This document shows positions 1 through 8,380 of a DNA stretch of 16,096 bases, piece after piece (within the stretch, counting starts at the first letter, position 1; each line of letters begins with the position of its first letter). The notes beneath the pieces were generated by a model. That model was given only the letters and a program-made list of their open reading frames with translations. It ran no database searches and had not been told where the DNA came from. The position numbers and the translations under genes are program-made. Source of the DNA: an uncultured Sphingobacteriaceae bacterium (lineage in GTDB: Bacteria; Bacteroidota; Bacteroidia; Sphingobacteriales; Sphingobacteriaceae); the NCBI GenBank assembly GCA_946887045.1, contig CAMPKC010000076.1, forward strand, positions 1-16,096, written 5' to 3'.

Positions 1-201
1 ATTCAATATTATTGGCCAATACCAACAATTTTTTATAGAAATACAAATAAATTGATTCACCCTATAAGCATTGGTTTGGTCTCCCCAATGTAAATAATAC
101 GAAGACTCAAAACTAACTGCTTGTGACTGGAAATCTATTACATTTTCTACGCCCCGTTTATGTAGCAGAAATGAATTAAATCCTAAATATGCAATCCTCA
201 T
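1..201 (-). CDS. Glycosyltransferase, N-terminal fragment (runs off left edge)
   Basis: Only the first 67 codons are in the window, and the frame stays open to base 1. The protein begins MRIAYLGFNSFLLHKRG, then reads GVENVIDFQSQAV and later NQFICISIKN. An initial beta-strand (MRIAYLGF) followed by a K-R-G-V-E-N segment resembles the acceptor-domain start of GT4-type (GT-B fold) glycosyltransferases, where the small loop after strand 1 contacts the acceptor. The ATG at 199-201 overlaps the stop of the preceding gene as ATGA, which suggests translational coupling and supports this start. The C-terminal nucleotide-sugar binding domain, with the EX7E motif that would confirm the family, lies outside the window. 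The gene shows that the operon continues to the left. Confidence 0.7.
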   Translation of the reverse strand, partial: MRIAYLGFNSFLLHKRGVENVIDFQSQAVSFESSYYLHWGDQTNAYRVNQFICISIKNCWYWPIILN

Positions 202-1196
202 GAAAAAACTGTCTCCATTATCTGCTTAACTCTATGTTCGTAGGTATGATGTTCGACAAAATGATTGTACTGGGAAAGTGCCAAATCATGACGGATGGTT
301 GGCTTATCCAGGTAAAATTTAATTAATTCAATTGCCTCAAAAATAGATTTGAAAGTGAATTCTGCTGAATTGATTTTTGAATATTCCTCGATAGCAGGAC
401 GATAATCACAAATCTGAAAAGCTCCGATACCTGCAATTTCGAAAAATTTACAGTTTACAGATTCGATTTCTGAATAGTGAAAATTATTGAATACAATTTT
501 TGAACCAGATAACAATTCAGATTTCCTGTCACCAGTGATCCATTCATTTCTAAAATGTTTATCGAGCTCAGGTTTGAAAAATCGTCTATCCTTTTTTCCA
601 TATAAAACAACATTTAACCCAGAATCAATTAGTTGCTTAGTCATATTTGCTCTGTAAGGATACAAATACCCAAAAGATAGTACATCTATATTCGTTCTTT
701 GCTCAAGTTCTTCTCTATTTACGTCGGGTCGCTGATGCACGCGTGGATTAAATGCTTCAGGTAAATAAAAAGCATTTAAATTCATCTTTTCCTTCATGAA
801 ACTCACGATATAGGAATCCTTGGTAAAGTAAAAATCGTAAGGCGAGGCGAATATCTGTTGAAGCTCGAAGGTTATTAAAGCATCGGGATTGATGTGAATT
901 ACCGGAATATTTGGCAGCGCTCTTTTAATCGCCTTGATGCAAATGGGGTTTATAAATCGATAGGTCCCTATTACTAAATCGGGGTTAGCACCAATTACTT
1001 TTGTTGCTAACTTCTTAAATAATCCTTCGTCATATCTTTGAAAAAATTTTATCGCATAAAAGTTAAATACATAAGGGATAGGAAGAATATCTACTATATC
1101 GATAACTTCCACGTCATGTCCGAGAAAACGAAGGGAATCGGCAAGATGATATTCAATGGTGTCAAATCCTTTGCTTCCTATAATAACTACTTTCAT
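198..1196 (-). CDS. CgeB-like glycosyltransferase (GT-B fold)
   Basis: A 332-residue cytoplasmic protein that probably transfers a sugar to the growing lipid-linked repeat unit. The N-terminus MKVVIIGSKGFDTIEYHLADSL has the first Rossmann strand and a following helix. Residues 143-154 (FYLPEAFNPRVH) match the linker typical of CgeB/DUF3880-type glycosyltransferases. Residues 236-265 (FNNFHYSE, then CKFFEIAGIGAFQICDYRP) correspond to the C-terminal donor-binding region, in which these proteins usually have an E-x-x-A/G-x-G segment. The C-terminal HHTYEHRVKQIM is the usual last helix of the family. Length is normal. The gene starts 3 bp after the stop of the upstream GT2 gene and overlaps the next gene by 4 bp. 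Donor and acceptor cannot be read from the sequence. Confidence 0.75.
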   Translation of the reverse strand: MKVVIIGSKGFDTIEYHLADSLRFLGHDVEVIDIVDILPIPYVFNFYAIKFFQRYDEGLFKKLATKVIGANPDLVIGTYRFINPICIKAIKRALPNIPVIHINPDALITFELQQIFASPYDFYFTKDSYIVSFMKEKMNLNAFYLPEAFNPRVHQRPDVNREELEQRTNIDVLSFGYLYPYRANMTKQLIDSGLNVVLYGKKDRRFFKPELDKHFRNEWITGDRKSELLSGSKIVFNNFHYSEIESVNCKFFEIAGIGAFQICDYRPAIEEYSKINSAEFTFKSIFEAIELIKFYLDKPTIRHDLALSQYNHFVEHHTYEHRVKQIMETVFS

Positions 1197-1199
1197 AAA

Positions 1200-2090
1200 T
1201 TATGATTTTACAATTTCCAATAAATACTCCTTTTTCTCTCCCCATGTGTATTGACTTTGGAAAACTGTTAACAACCGACTGGCAAAGAATACAGATTTAA
1301 ACAGCAAAAAGTCAAAGCGTTTTGAATGCTTTCTGAAATAATACAACAAACTCTTTGTTGAGATAATACGCTTTCTATTATTTGAATTCCCTTTATTTAC
1401 AGAAGCGCCCTCCAAATGAACTATCTGAGCATTCTCAATTAGAAAGTTTTGCAAACCCGTTACTTTTAGTCGGCGTTGCAAATCAGTTTCTTCGTAATAC
1501 ATGAAAAACGCTGGGTCAAACCCCCCAACTTCCTCAAACGTCGATTTTAATATAAACATGTCAGCTCCCATAACGTAGCCTACTTCAAGGTATCCGTTTT
1601 CATTGAAAAGCTTTCGATCCTCAGGAGTCATTGACGTGAAACGTGGCAACAAACCAAATATAGATTTAAGCACTAACTTAATAGTTGGTAGCGGGCCAAA
1701 AGATCCGGTTTCAACTTTGTTACTGTCTAAAAGCACAGCTCCGGAGACACCGATTTTTAACTTACTTGAATATTTTTCATTAAATTCGAAAAGAGTATAA
1801 ATGGAGTTTTTAATTAAAACAGTATCAGAATTTAAAAAAAACAGATACTTTCCTTGAGCGGCCTGAACACCCAAATTATTAGCCCTCCCAAATCCCTCAT
1901 TTTTATTCGAAGTGATAAGCTTAACTTGGGGATACTCTCTCCTTATAGCGGCACAAGAATCATCTTTTGACGCGTTATCTACAACTATAACCTCAATATC
2001 GAGATTTTTTGTATGGGCATATATTGACTGAAGGCATTCAATTGTCAATTTCCTTGTGTTGTAATTAACAATTATAACAGAAACATCCAT
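1200..2090 (-). CDS. GT2 glycosyltransferase, WbbL/rhamnosyltransferase-like
   Basis: A 296-residue GT-A fold inverting glycosyltransferase. Motifs in order are the nucleotide-binding start VSVIIVNYNT (residues 3-12), VVDNASKDDS (about 36-45), NEGFGRANNLG (64-74), and the DxD-equivalent LNSDT (86-90) that would coordinate the metal and nucleotide. Later come GADMFILK and the acceptor-side block GGFDPAFFMYYEETDLQRRL, whose E-E-T-D contains the likely catalytic base. The NEGFG and MYYEETDL signatures are typical of the WbbL/RfbF rhamnosyltransferase group, but donor specificity within this group varies, so rhamnose is only a possibility. The C-terminal tail of about 65 residues is basic with hydrophobic stretches, consistent with peripheral membrane attachment. 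A 75-bp gap separates it from the upstream GT4 gene. Confidence 0.85.
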   Translation of the reverse strand: MDVSVIIVNYNTRKLTIECLQSIYAHTKNLDIEVIVVDNASKDDSCAAIRREYPQVKLITSNKNEGFGRANNLGVQAAQGKYLFFLNSDTVLIKNSIYTLFEFNEKYSSKLKIGVSGAVLLDSNKVETGSFGPLPTIKLVLKSIFGLLPRFTSMTPEDRKLFNENGYLEVGYVMGADMFILKSTFEEVGGFDPAFFMYYEETDLQRRLKVTGLQNFLIENAQIVHLEGASVNKGNSNNRKRIISTKSLLYYFRKHSKRFDFLLFKSVFFASRLLTVFQSQYTWGEKKEYLLEIVKS

Positions 2091-2165
2091 GTATTTTGTT
2101 TAGGCAGGTGGTGAATATATCTATATCTGGCTATACGTCTTAGTTCTCGAACAATAAATAGTTGT

Positions 2166-3308
2166 TCAACTATGCAATAAAGTCGCTTTATCTATTTGGG
2201 ATTTCTCTCCCAACCATGTACAAGATGAATCCTTATTTTCGAGCGCACTTTTAAGTATCGTTTCCACAACTTCGATATATTTTTCCATATTCAAGCTATT
2301 TAGCATATTTGTTGACTGCTGCTCAAATTCACGTTTAACTGATTGATAGTTTTGCATTGCATATTCAATTTTAGATGCTAAATCGACATGGTTATTACCT
2401 TCAAACCTAAGCCCCAAATTAAATTTTCTCGAAAGCTCTCCGAGTCCGCCGGAATCAGCTGTTATAATAGGCAACCCAGCCTCAGCTGATTCACAAAAAA
2501 TACGGCCGAAAGGTTCTTTTAAGCTCGGTATCACCATAAGGTTCTTATCCGACAATTCTTTTTCAATATCCCTTTGAAATCCTCGAAAAACGAAATAATC
2601 TTCGAGCCCTGCAGTAGAAATTTCCTGCCGGATTTGTTGGTCAACTTCTAAAGATGGAGCAGCACCAACGAAGAAAACCTTTAGATTTGTGACTCCTCTG
2701 CTTTTTAAATCCCGAATTGCTTTTACTAAAAGAAAATGACCTTTAGATTCTGATATTCGACCCAATAATACAATATGAAAAGGAGTTTCACTTGTTCTCA
2801 CCTCAGGGCGAATATTTCGCCAATGATACCCGTAGTATAAAGTACTCTTTTTTCTATCCGGAACTTTTAACTGGCTTGCAATAAAGTTAGAATTACAAAT
2901 GAATGATTTTACAGGTTTATAATAGCTTTCATTTAAATTGTTCAACCAGGGACAATCCTCTAATATAGACACCTGGCATACAATAGGTGTTTGGGTTCTT
3001 GTGGCTATTTGTGCAATAGATCTCAAAATACCGGCCTGATTGATGAAAAGCAAATCAATGTTATTTTTTCTTACATACCAAAAAAGTCTAAGATAGCTGA
3101 AAATCTTTCTGATAATCCCTCTATGAATATCTAAAATCTCTATGGCCTGTACGTTAATTTTATTTAATTCATGTGTAAACTCAGAATCAGGCGGAAGTAC
3201 AACCGAATAAACTATGTCTTCTGTCTGTTTATTTTTTAAAATGTCCCAAAGGACCATTTCTGAACCATATAGCTTTCCTGCAGGCTCAATTACAAGTATT
3301 TTTTTCAT
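2166..3308 (-). CDS. GT4 family glycosyltransferase
   Basis: A 380-residue GT-B fold retaining glycosyltransferase. It starts MKKILVIEPAGKLYGSEMVL, where the glycine-rich loop GKLYGSE after strand 1 is typical of the family. The C-terminal domain begins near residue 178 with HIVLLGRISESKGHFLLVKA. It contains FVGAAPS (213-219), FRGF (241-244) and the EX7E donor-binding motif, E265-P-F-G-R-I-F-C-E273, followed by AGLPIITADSGGLGEL. The same frame could be read from a GTG at 3359, adding 17 residues. I prefer the ATG at 3306-3308 because it places the canonical first strand at the N-terminus, whereas the extension (MLICVDSERLTLKYIQT) is not typical. With this start there is a 50-bp gap from the acetyltransferase gene upstream. 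No sugar specificity can be inferred. Confidence 0.87.
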   Translation of the reverse strand: MKKILVIEPAGKLYGSEMVLWDILKNKQTEDIVYSVVLPPDSEFTHELNKINVQAIEILDIHRGIIRKIFSYLRLFWYVRKNNIDLLFINQAGILRSIAQIATRTQTPIVCQVSILEDCPWLNNLNESYYKPVKSFICNSNFIASQLKVPDRKKSTLYYGYHWRNIRPEVRTSETPFHIVLLGRISESKGHFLLVKAIRDLKSRGVTNLKVFFVGAAPSLEVDQQIRQEISTAGLEDYFVFRGFQRDIEKELSDKNLMVIPSLKEPFGRIFCESAEAGLPIITADSGGLGELSRKFNLGLRFEGNNHVDLASKIEYAMQNYQSVKREFEQQSTNMLNSLNMEKYIEVVETILKSALENKDSSCTWLGEKSQIDKATLLHS

Positions 3309-3358
3309 CGTTTGTATATACTTCAAAGTTAATCTTTCTGAATCCACACAGATTAACA

Positions 3359-4057
3359 CTAATAATTATTTATATTGATTCCGGGCTTCTCGTAGCCTAA
3401 TCGTTGTAAATTTTTCTCCAAACTTTCCAGATCTGTTATTTTATCATAAAATAAGGCAATTGTTTCCTGACCTATTTTATCCTCAAATTCTGCCAGCCTT
3501 AAAGTTGTTAAACAATCAATTACATTCTCCGGAAATCTGTATTTCAACACCTTTGCAGGGTTTCCTCCAACGATCGAATAAGGAGCGATATCTTTAGTAA
3601 CAACAGCTCCAGCCGCTATAATTGCACCTTTTCCAACTTTGACCCCAGAAAGAATCGTTGCACCAAATCCAATCCAGACCTCGTCTTCAATTACGATGGG
3701 CCCCTTCGAGAATGCATCTTGAAATTTTTGATTTAATATTAAATCTTTAAGAGGATAGCTTGTAAAAGTATCTATATTGTGATTGCCTCCTAGAATGAAG
3801 CTTACATTATTTGCAATGGAAACATATTCTCCAATAACCAGTTTTTCATTAGCCCCATTTGCATAAGAATAAACATTTAATTCGCCATAACTGCGTTTGC
3901 CCACCTGAACACAATTTATCGGAAACTTCCTTTTTACAAGTGTTCTATTGTGCCTGTTCAGATTAGTCCACTTAATTGAAAAGATCAATTGGGATAAAGC
4001 TGTCTGAAGTTTCAGAAATATCCGCCAAAGAACCCGGAAAAATAGCTTTAAAAACAT
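3359..4057 (-). CDS. CatB/Vat-type O-acetyltransferase (left-handed beta-helix)
   Basis: A 232-residue acyltransferase that probably O-acetylates a sugar of the polysaccharide using acetyl-CoA. Hexapeptide repeats start around residue 72 (LVIGEYVSIANNVSFILGG). The catalytic-histidine block GGNHNIDTFTSYP lies at 90-102, with H93 as the expected base. Further hexapeptide coils follow (GPIVIEDEVWIGFGATILSG, then VKVGKGAIIAAGAVVTKDI), ending in the coenzyme A-binding segment GGNPAKVLKYRF (164-175). The long 35-residue loop between H93 and the next coil is characteristic of the CatB/Vat (xenobiotic acetyltransferase) branch. In polysaccharide clusters such proteins act on sugars rather than antibiotics. 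The N-terminal 30 residues are hydrophobic and basic and may sit on the membrane. It lies 12 bp downstream of a GT2 gene. Confidence 0.85.
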   Translation of the reverse strand: MFLKLFFRVLWRIFLKLQTALSQLIFSIKWTNLNRHNRTLVKRKFPINCVQVGKRSYGELNVYSYANGANEKLVIGEYVSIANNVSFILGGNHNIDTFTSYPLKDLILNQKFQDAFSKGPIVIEDEVWIGFGATILSGVKVGKGAIIAAGAVVTKDIAPYSIVGGNPAKVLKYRFPENVIDCLTTLRLAEFEDKIGQETIALFYDKITDLESLEKNLQRLGYEKPGININNY

Positions 4058-4069
4058 ATATTTAATTTT

Positions 4070-4903
4070 TCAATGCTTTAAAATTGAATAAATTATTCCT
4101 GCAATTCGCTTAAATACCTTTAGCTTCCTTTTAAATCCAGGGATAGTTCGAACAGTTCTTAAGTATGTTTTAATAACTGTTTTTGATAACTCTGGATTTG
4201 TGCCAGAAGTATTATTCTGATGAATTCTGTATTTACTTACTATTCTATCTAAAAACATAAGCTTGTTCAAACTTGCAGATTTTAAATAAAAATATAAGTC
4301 TTCAGCCTTTAAATCTTCAGGATAGGGGCCAATCAAATTAAAAATCTCCCTATTCATCATTACTACAGCTCCCGAGATAGAAAATCTGAAAATAATTTCA
4401 TCTAATATAGTTTCATCTGAAAAATAATTTGACTTGTCGGCGTTATGAAAGTCTCTTAAAATACTTTCGTGAATAGTTACACCTTCGGAATTAATTACCA
4501 TGGCATCGCTCACCAACACTAATTTGGAAGCGTTATTTTCTAATACCCGGACTCTTTCAGTTAACGTATTATTACAAAGAATATCATCACTAGCCAACAC
4601 AACTAGGTACTTTCCTTCAGCAATTTGTACAAGCTCATTTAAAGTTGCGCATAGACCTTTATTTGGCCTTTTTACAAATTTAACTTTGGCAGCCTGATTC
4701 AAATCAATCCAGCTCTCTATTAACCTGACGCTGTTGTCTCTCGATCCATCATCAATTATTATAATTTCCTTGTTAGCATATTCATCATCAATAATACTAT
4801 CGAGAGCCTCGGTAATGTATTTCTCATGATTATAACATGGAATCAGGATAGAAACTAACGGGTAAGCTTCTTTGAAAGAAATAGGATTATTATTCGTTAA
4901 CAT
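4070..4903 (-). CDS. GT2 family glycosyltransferase
   Basis: A 277-residue GT-A fold glycosyltransferase. The nucleotide-binding start VSILIPCYNHEKYITEALDSI lies at residues 17-37, then IIIIDDGSRDNS (47-58), NKGLCATLN (81-89) and the DxD-equivalent LASDD (103-107). A block with GPYPEDLKAEDLYFYLKSA near residues 193-211 supplies the E-D pair expected for the catalytic base. It ends with a KYRIHQNNTSG segment common in GT2 enzymes of capsule loci. The ATG start lies 14 bp inside the upstream acyltransferase gene. The short pre-sequence ([15 protein letters not shown]) has no alternative internal ATG, so this start is the best available. Donor and acceptor are unknown. Confidence 0.87.
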   Translation of the reverse strand: MLTNNNPISFKEAYPLVSILIPCYNHEKYITEALDSIIDDEYANKEIIIIDDGSRDNSVRLIESWIDLNQAAKVKFVKRPNKGLCATLNELVQIAEGKYLVVLASDDILCNNTLTERVRVLENNASKLVLVSDAMVINSEGVTIHESILRDFHNADKSNYFSDETILDEIIFRFSISGAVVMMNREIFNLIGPYPEDLKAEDLYFYLKSASLNKLMFLDRIVSKYRIHQNNTSGTNPELSKTVIKTYLRTVRTIPGFKRKLKVFKRIAGIIYSILKH

Positions 4904-5408
4904 CTATGTTTTTCAAAATTTTAGCTGGCATCCCACCGATAATAACGTTAGCAGGAAATACTCCGGTCACTGTCCCAATCTCACCACATTCAGTTCTTTT
5001 AAATGGGCTTGTTCCATGTGCTTCAAAACCAGTGATCATTATATTTTGTCCAATCAAAGAATTATCACCAATTTCAATGTAATTAGATGAACAGATAAAA
5101 ACATTATTGTTTGTGGCCACATTTTTGCCAATGCTTATTTTACTCTCTTTCGTTCTGCATTGGATTTCAACAGAGCCACCTCTATGTCTGCCCCCCAATT
5201 TATATCCGAAGGAACAATTTCCATTAATTATTAAATTGCCGCTACCATTAAACAACATTAATTGATTGACCGCTGGTAAATCCGCCTCAAAGACGATCTG
5301 ATTCCTTATCACGCTTAATAAATTTGGCCATAACAGTAGCACAACTCTATTTTTCCACAGTGATACCTTTGATAAAAGATAGAGGATTTTCACTTTAAAA
5401 GTTACCAC
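4890..5408 (-). CDS. Left-handed beta-helix acyltransferase with apparent internal deletion
   Basis: A 172-residue hexapeptide acyltransferase (maltose O-acetyltransferase/NodL-like group) that may acetylate a sugar of the repeat unit. Visible are hexapeptide repeats at 91-121 ([20 protein letters not shown], then [13 protein letters not shown]), a catalytic-type histidine in [15 protein letters not shown] (H131), and the coenzyme A-side end [17 protein letters not shown] (151-167). Between GEIGTV (142-147) and TGVFPAN (148-154), the usual stretch of the form x-V-W-I-G-x-x-x-x-I-L-x-G-V-x-I-G-x-x-S-x-I-x-A-G-x-V-V is missing, roughly 28 residues. The frame is intact, so this looks like a clean in-frame deletion, and the product may be inactive. 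The start is GTG and overlaps the stop of the fdtB-like gene. A second in-frame GTG is five codons further on. Confidence 0.75.
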   Translation of the reverse strand: MVTFKVKILYLLSKVSLWKNRVVLLLWPNLLSVIRNQIVFEADLPAVNQLMLFNGSGNLIINGNCSFGYKLGGRHRGGSVEIQCRTKESKISIGKNVATNNNVFICSSNYIEIGDNSLIGQNIMITGFEAHGTSPFKRTECGEIGTVTGVFPANVIIGGMPAKILKNIDVNE

Positions 5409-6517
5409 CGATTTATTACATTAACTACATGAAGTATTTCCTCCTCATTCATCACGGGACTTATAGGAAGCGACAAAACCTCATTGTGAATCTTTTCTGT
5501 AATTGGGAGGCATTTATTGTTCCAATTGCTATAACAAGCTTGCTTATGAGGAGGGATAGGATAATGAATGAGAGACTGAACAGAATGTGCAGTTAAATGA
5601 TCCTGCAAAGATTTTCTGTTCTCCGTACGGACGATAAACACATGCCATACATGCTCAAGATTCTTCGAAATATCTTCTTCATGGTCAATTTGGGGCAAAA
5701 TAATCCTGTTATTAGAAATGTTATCGTAATAAAATTGAGCTATTTCTCTTCGTTTTTGATTTTCGATATCAATGTATTTGAGTTTAACGGATAAAAAAGC
5801 AGCTTGAATCTCATCCATGCGGCTATTTAAACCCTGATATCGGTTAACATATTTTTCCTGTGAGCCATAATTTGCTAATGCCCTGCAAACACCTGCTAAT
5901 TTTTCATTATCAGTTGTGATAGCCCCCGAATCTCCTAAGGCTCCCAAGTTTTTTCCGGGGTAAAAGCTAAAGCCAGCCGCATGTCCAAGGCTACCTGTTC
6001 TTTTATTCCGCCAGTAAGCACCTATTGCCTGGGCATTATCCTCGATAATTAACAGGTTATATTTTACAGCTAATTGTTCTAATTTTTCGCTCCAACATGC
6101 TTTCCCGTACAGATGAACAATTAAAATAGCTTTAGTCCTGGATGTAATTTGCTCTTCTATCAGATTAATATCAATATTTAACGTATCAATATCCGGTTCG
6201 ACAAATATTGGATTTAAATTATTATCTGTTATAGATAAAATAGAAGCGATATACGTATTCGCCGGCACAATTACTTCATCGCCTTCTGAGATATGCCCTA
6301 ATTCTATATATCCTTTAAAAATTAGTCGAAGTGCGTCCAGACCATTGGCAACAGGGATTACGAATTTGCTCTTATTAAATTCAGAGAAATCAGTTTCGAA
6401 CGAGGAATTTCGGTCGCCTAACAAATACCAGCCACTATCAATTACCTCTGCAGCAGCCTTCTTGAGATCGTCACTATACTGCTGATTTATTTTTTTTAGA
6501 TCAAGAAATTTAACCAT
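5402..6517 (-). CDS. fdtB: FdtB-type dTDP-3-keto-6-deoxyhexose 3-aminotransferase (DegT/DnrJ/EryC1/StrS)
   Basis: A 371-residue PLP-dependent aminotransferase of the sugar-aminotransferase (AHBA synthase-like) family. It would transfer an amino group, usually from glutamate, to C3 of a dTDP-3-keto-6-deoxyhexose made by the ketoisomerases encoded upstream. Motifs are [14 protein letters not shown] at the start, VANGLDAL (56-63) for phosphate binding, EDNAQAIGA (159-167) with D160 expected to contact the pyridine nitrogen, and [19 protein letters not shown] (182-200) with K189 as the Schiff-base lysine. Others are the acceptor-loop segment [16 protein letters not shown] and the C-terminal HYPIPPHKQ with LPISPVM. 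Length is normal. The overall pattern matches FdtB/QdtB, but whether the product is Fuc3N or Qui3N depends on the isomerase. It is separated from the ketoisomerases by five genes, 10 bp or less from its neighbours. Confidence 0.9.
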   Translation of the reverse strand: MVKFLDLKKINQQYSDDLKKAAAEVIDSGWYLLGDRNSSFETDFSEFNKSKFVIPVANGLDALRLIFKGYIELGHISEGDEVIVPANTYIASILSITDNNLNPIFVEPDIDTLNIDINLIEEQITSRTKAILIVHLYGKACWSEKLEQLAVKYNLLIIEDNAQAIGAYWRNKRTGSLGHAAGFSFYPGKNLGALGDSGAITTDNEKLAGVCRALANYGSQEKYVNRYQGLNSRMDEIQAAFLSVKLKYIDIENQKRREIAQFYYDNISNNRIILPQIDHEEDISKNLEHVWHVFIVRTENRKSLQDHLTAHSVQSLIHYPIPPHKQACYSNWNNKCLPITEKIHNEVLSLPISPVMNEEEILHVVNVINRW

Positions 6518-6526
6518 CGATTCTAA

Positions 6527-7426
6527 TTAATTACTGACCAATCGCTTGCCCAGCGACACGACTCTTTTAATAAAAATTTTAATCTGCAATCCAGTATTCC
6601 GATAGGGTTTACCATTTCGCGTCAGCTTTAGAAATTCTGCGCCCACATGAATAGCCGAATTTGTTTTTTTTGAAATTGTCAAAAAGTCTATCTTATAATT
6701 GTTGCGGTACAATTTATCAAGAGCATGAATATCTGTGTTAATGGTATTATCAAAGCTATTTAAGAAATCGTCTTGAACTCTATTCACAGTTAACACAATG
6801 CATTTACCATTTTTAAATGAAGCAAGTTTATTTTTTGTAATATATCGATCCGGCTTACTAGCTACTTCATTTTCAAGATAATTGGGATTTTTTACAACAT
6901 CCGGGTTAAGCATTGAAACGATTTGAAGAACATCCGCCCGTCTATATATGGTAGAGTCCAATTCCCAGGGATAATCCCAGTGGGCGGTATTACAATCGGC
7001 CCAATTCCATTTTAGTACATTTGCTGATCTATCCAATTCCGACGGCACAGGTGTAATATTTTCTCCTAAACGCAAACTAAAGCCGAACAAATTTTTGTCA
7101 TTCATCAGCGCATTTAATGCTAAGGAAAAATCGATACTGTCTTTGAAAATAACATCATCGCAACCAAACATCAGATATTCTTTCGAAGCATCTAGAACAG
7201 ATTGCAGGTTTGCAAAAAATGAACTTTCTTTAATCCAGGAGATACCCGGATATTGTTCAATCAACTCACCATACTTCACTTCTTCAGAGTGTGTATATAA
7301 AACCGTTATTGAAGATTGCGGAATTTCAGAGAAATACAGCAAGCTTTCAATATAGCCGTGTAATTGAAGAGGTCTATTTTTTGAAAAAACTATAATTGAA
7401 AGATCCTCAATTAAATTGTTGCTCAT
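6527..7426 (-). CDS. Putative GT-A fold glycosyltransferase, atypical
   Basis: A 299-residue protein that I recognise only as a divergent GT2-like glycosyltransferase. Residues 10-22 (SIIVFSKNRPLQL) form the first strand with the F-S-K-x-R-P-L-Q-L signature of a poorly characterised group found in capsule loci. MFGCDDVIF (86-94) supplies an Asp-Asp pair in the place of DxD. LFGFSLRLGENI (113-124), ANVLKWNWAD (135-144) and WDYPWELDSTIYRRADVL (150-167) look like acceptor-side elements with conserved aromatic residues. The canonical GT2 pieces N-E-G or D-D-G-S are absent. The C-terminal 30 residues are basic and amphipathic, suggesting membrane contact. It starts 6 bp after the GT-D gene ends and stops 9 bp before fdtB. 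Function is inferred from fold motifs and context. Confidence 0.65.
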   Translation of the reverse strand: MSNNLIEDLSIIVFSKNRPLQLHGYIESLLYFSEIPQSSITVLYTHSEEVKYGELIEQYPGISWIKESSFFANLQSVLDASKEYLMFGCDDVIFKDSIDFSLALNALMNDKNLFGFSLRLGENITPVPSELDRSANVLKWNWADCNTAHWDYPWELDSTIYRRADVLQIVSMLNPDVVKNPNYLENEVASKPDRYITKNKLASFKNGKCIVLTVNRVQDDFLNSFDNTINTDIHALDKLYRNNYKIDFLTISKKTNSAIHVGAEFLKLTRNGKPYRNTGLQIKIFIKRVVSLGKRLVSN

Positions 7427-7432
7427 TGTATT

Positions 7433-8335
7433 CTAATCAGGTAAAAAAAAATCAGAAAGATTGCGCTCACTTTTCGGCAAATTCTTCATATAATAATCAT
7501 AATCCTTTGCTGTGTGTCCGATATCCAACGCCTGGTACCCTAGCTTAGCCAAATCAAATGCTAGTACTGTTGCGGTCGGGCCTAGAATTATTAATACCAG
7601 CCTATTCTTGTCGGTAAGCTTTGCTTTATCAAAGATACCTTGGTACTCAGAGAAGGCATTTGAAGAAGGTGCCAAGACCCGTAGAACTGAAGCCGCATTA
7701 TCAAAAACGTCAAACTGCAGCTTATCTAAAATACCTTCACCTTGTATAATGGTTATATCTCTTTGATCCCAAACTCTTCTAATGTGATCAAAATAGCTAC
7801 TCATGTCAACATCATCGGAGTATGTCATATACAGTTGTGTAAACTCTGTGGCATAATAGGTTTTGTCCAAAAGGAGAGCATTTTCATATTCCTTTCGTAC
7901 TCGCGATATTTCCCTTCGGATAAAATTTTTAACCCTAAGATTGCAATTACCTACTTCATACCAAAAAATATAAGGTATGCCTATAAGAATGTTATCATAA
8001 TTGGAGATTAAAATCTCCTGTAAACGCTTCGATAATTCCCTATCGTCTTTTTGAAAAGGGATAGACCTATTAAACAATAGTTCGAATTCACCGTCGCCAA
8101 ATCTTGAAATAGAAACTTTATCTTGTATAATCTTCTCAATAGTTTCGAGTGGACTAATTATTTTTGGTTTGATAAGCTTATTATATTCTGATGGTAGCTC
8201 AAATTTTAAATTGTCTAAATAATAATGAATATTATCAACATTGATAAACTCATGGCTTAGGTCTTTATTAAATATGAACAGCAAATTTTTATAGAAAATT
8301 TTAGTCTTTCGTAAAAGTGCTTTAAAATATTTCAT
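7433..8335 (-). CDS. GT-D fold glycosyltransferase (DUF1792-like)
   Basis: A 300-residue protein with the hallmarks of the DUF1792/GT-D family, whose founding member is a streptococcal glucosyltransferase acting on adhesin glycans. The metal-site block SISRFGDGEFELLFNRSIPF lies at residues 75-94 and carries the expected Asp-x-Glu (D81, E83). Later motifs are IIQGEGILDKL (196-206), FDNAASVLRVLAPSSNAFSEY (211-231) and the C-terminal nucleotide-sugar fold ILGPTATVLAFDLAKLGYQALDIGHTAKDYDYY (250-282). The roughly 70 N-terminal residues are unique and basic, with a hydrophobic stretch that may attach the protein to the membrane. It likely transfers a hexose within the repeat unit; the donor is unknown. 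The nearest upstream gene, the methyltransferase-like one, is 45 bp away. Confidence 0.8.
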   Translation of the reverse strand: MKYFKALLRKTKIFYKNLLFIFNKDLSHEFINVDNIHYYLDNLKFELPSEYNKLIKPKIISPLETIEKIIQDKVSISRFGDGEFELLFNRSIPFQKDDRELSKRLQEILISNYDNILIGIPYIFWYEVGNCNLRVKNFIRREISRVRKEYENALLLDKTYYATEFTQLYMTYSDDVDMSSYFDHIRRVWDQRDITIIQGEGILDKLQFDVFDNAASVLRVLAPSSNAFSEYQGIFDKAKLTDKNRLVLIILGPTATVLAFDLAKLGYQALDIGHTAKDYDYYMKNLPKSERNLSDFFLPD

Positions 8336-8380
8336 ACCACATTAAGTTAGCCAAGTATATATCAATATGCGTTGAAAAAA

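Noticed and set aside
2149..2167. GAACAA / TTGTTC inverted repeat at the end of the GT4 gene as a terminator
   Set aside because: Only a 6-bp AT-rich stem with no following T run on the minus strand, and the next gene follows 75 bp later in the same direction; most likely chance.
4890..5408. Frameshift as the cause of the short acyltransferase
   Set aside because: Both halves around the junction are in the same frame and run directly into each other, so deletion explains it and no frame change is needed.
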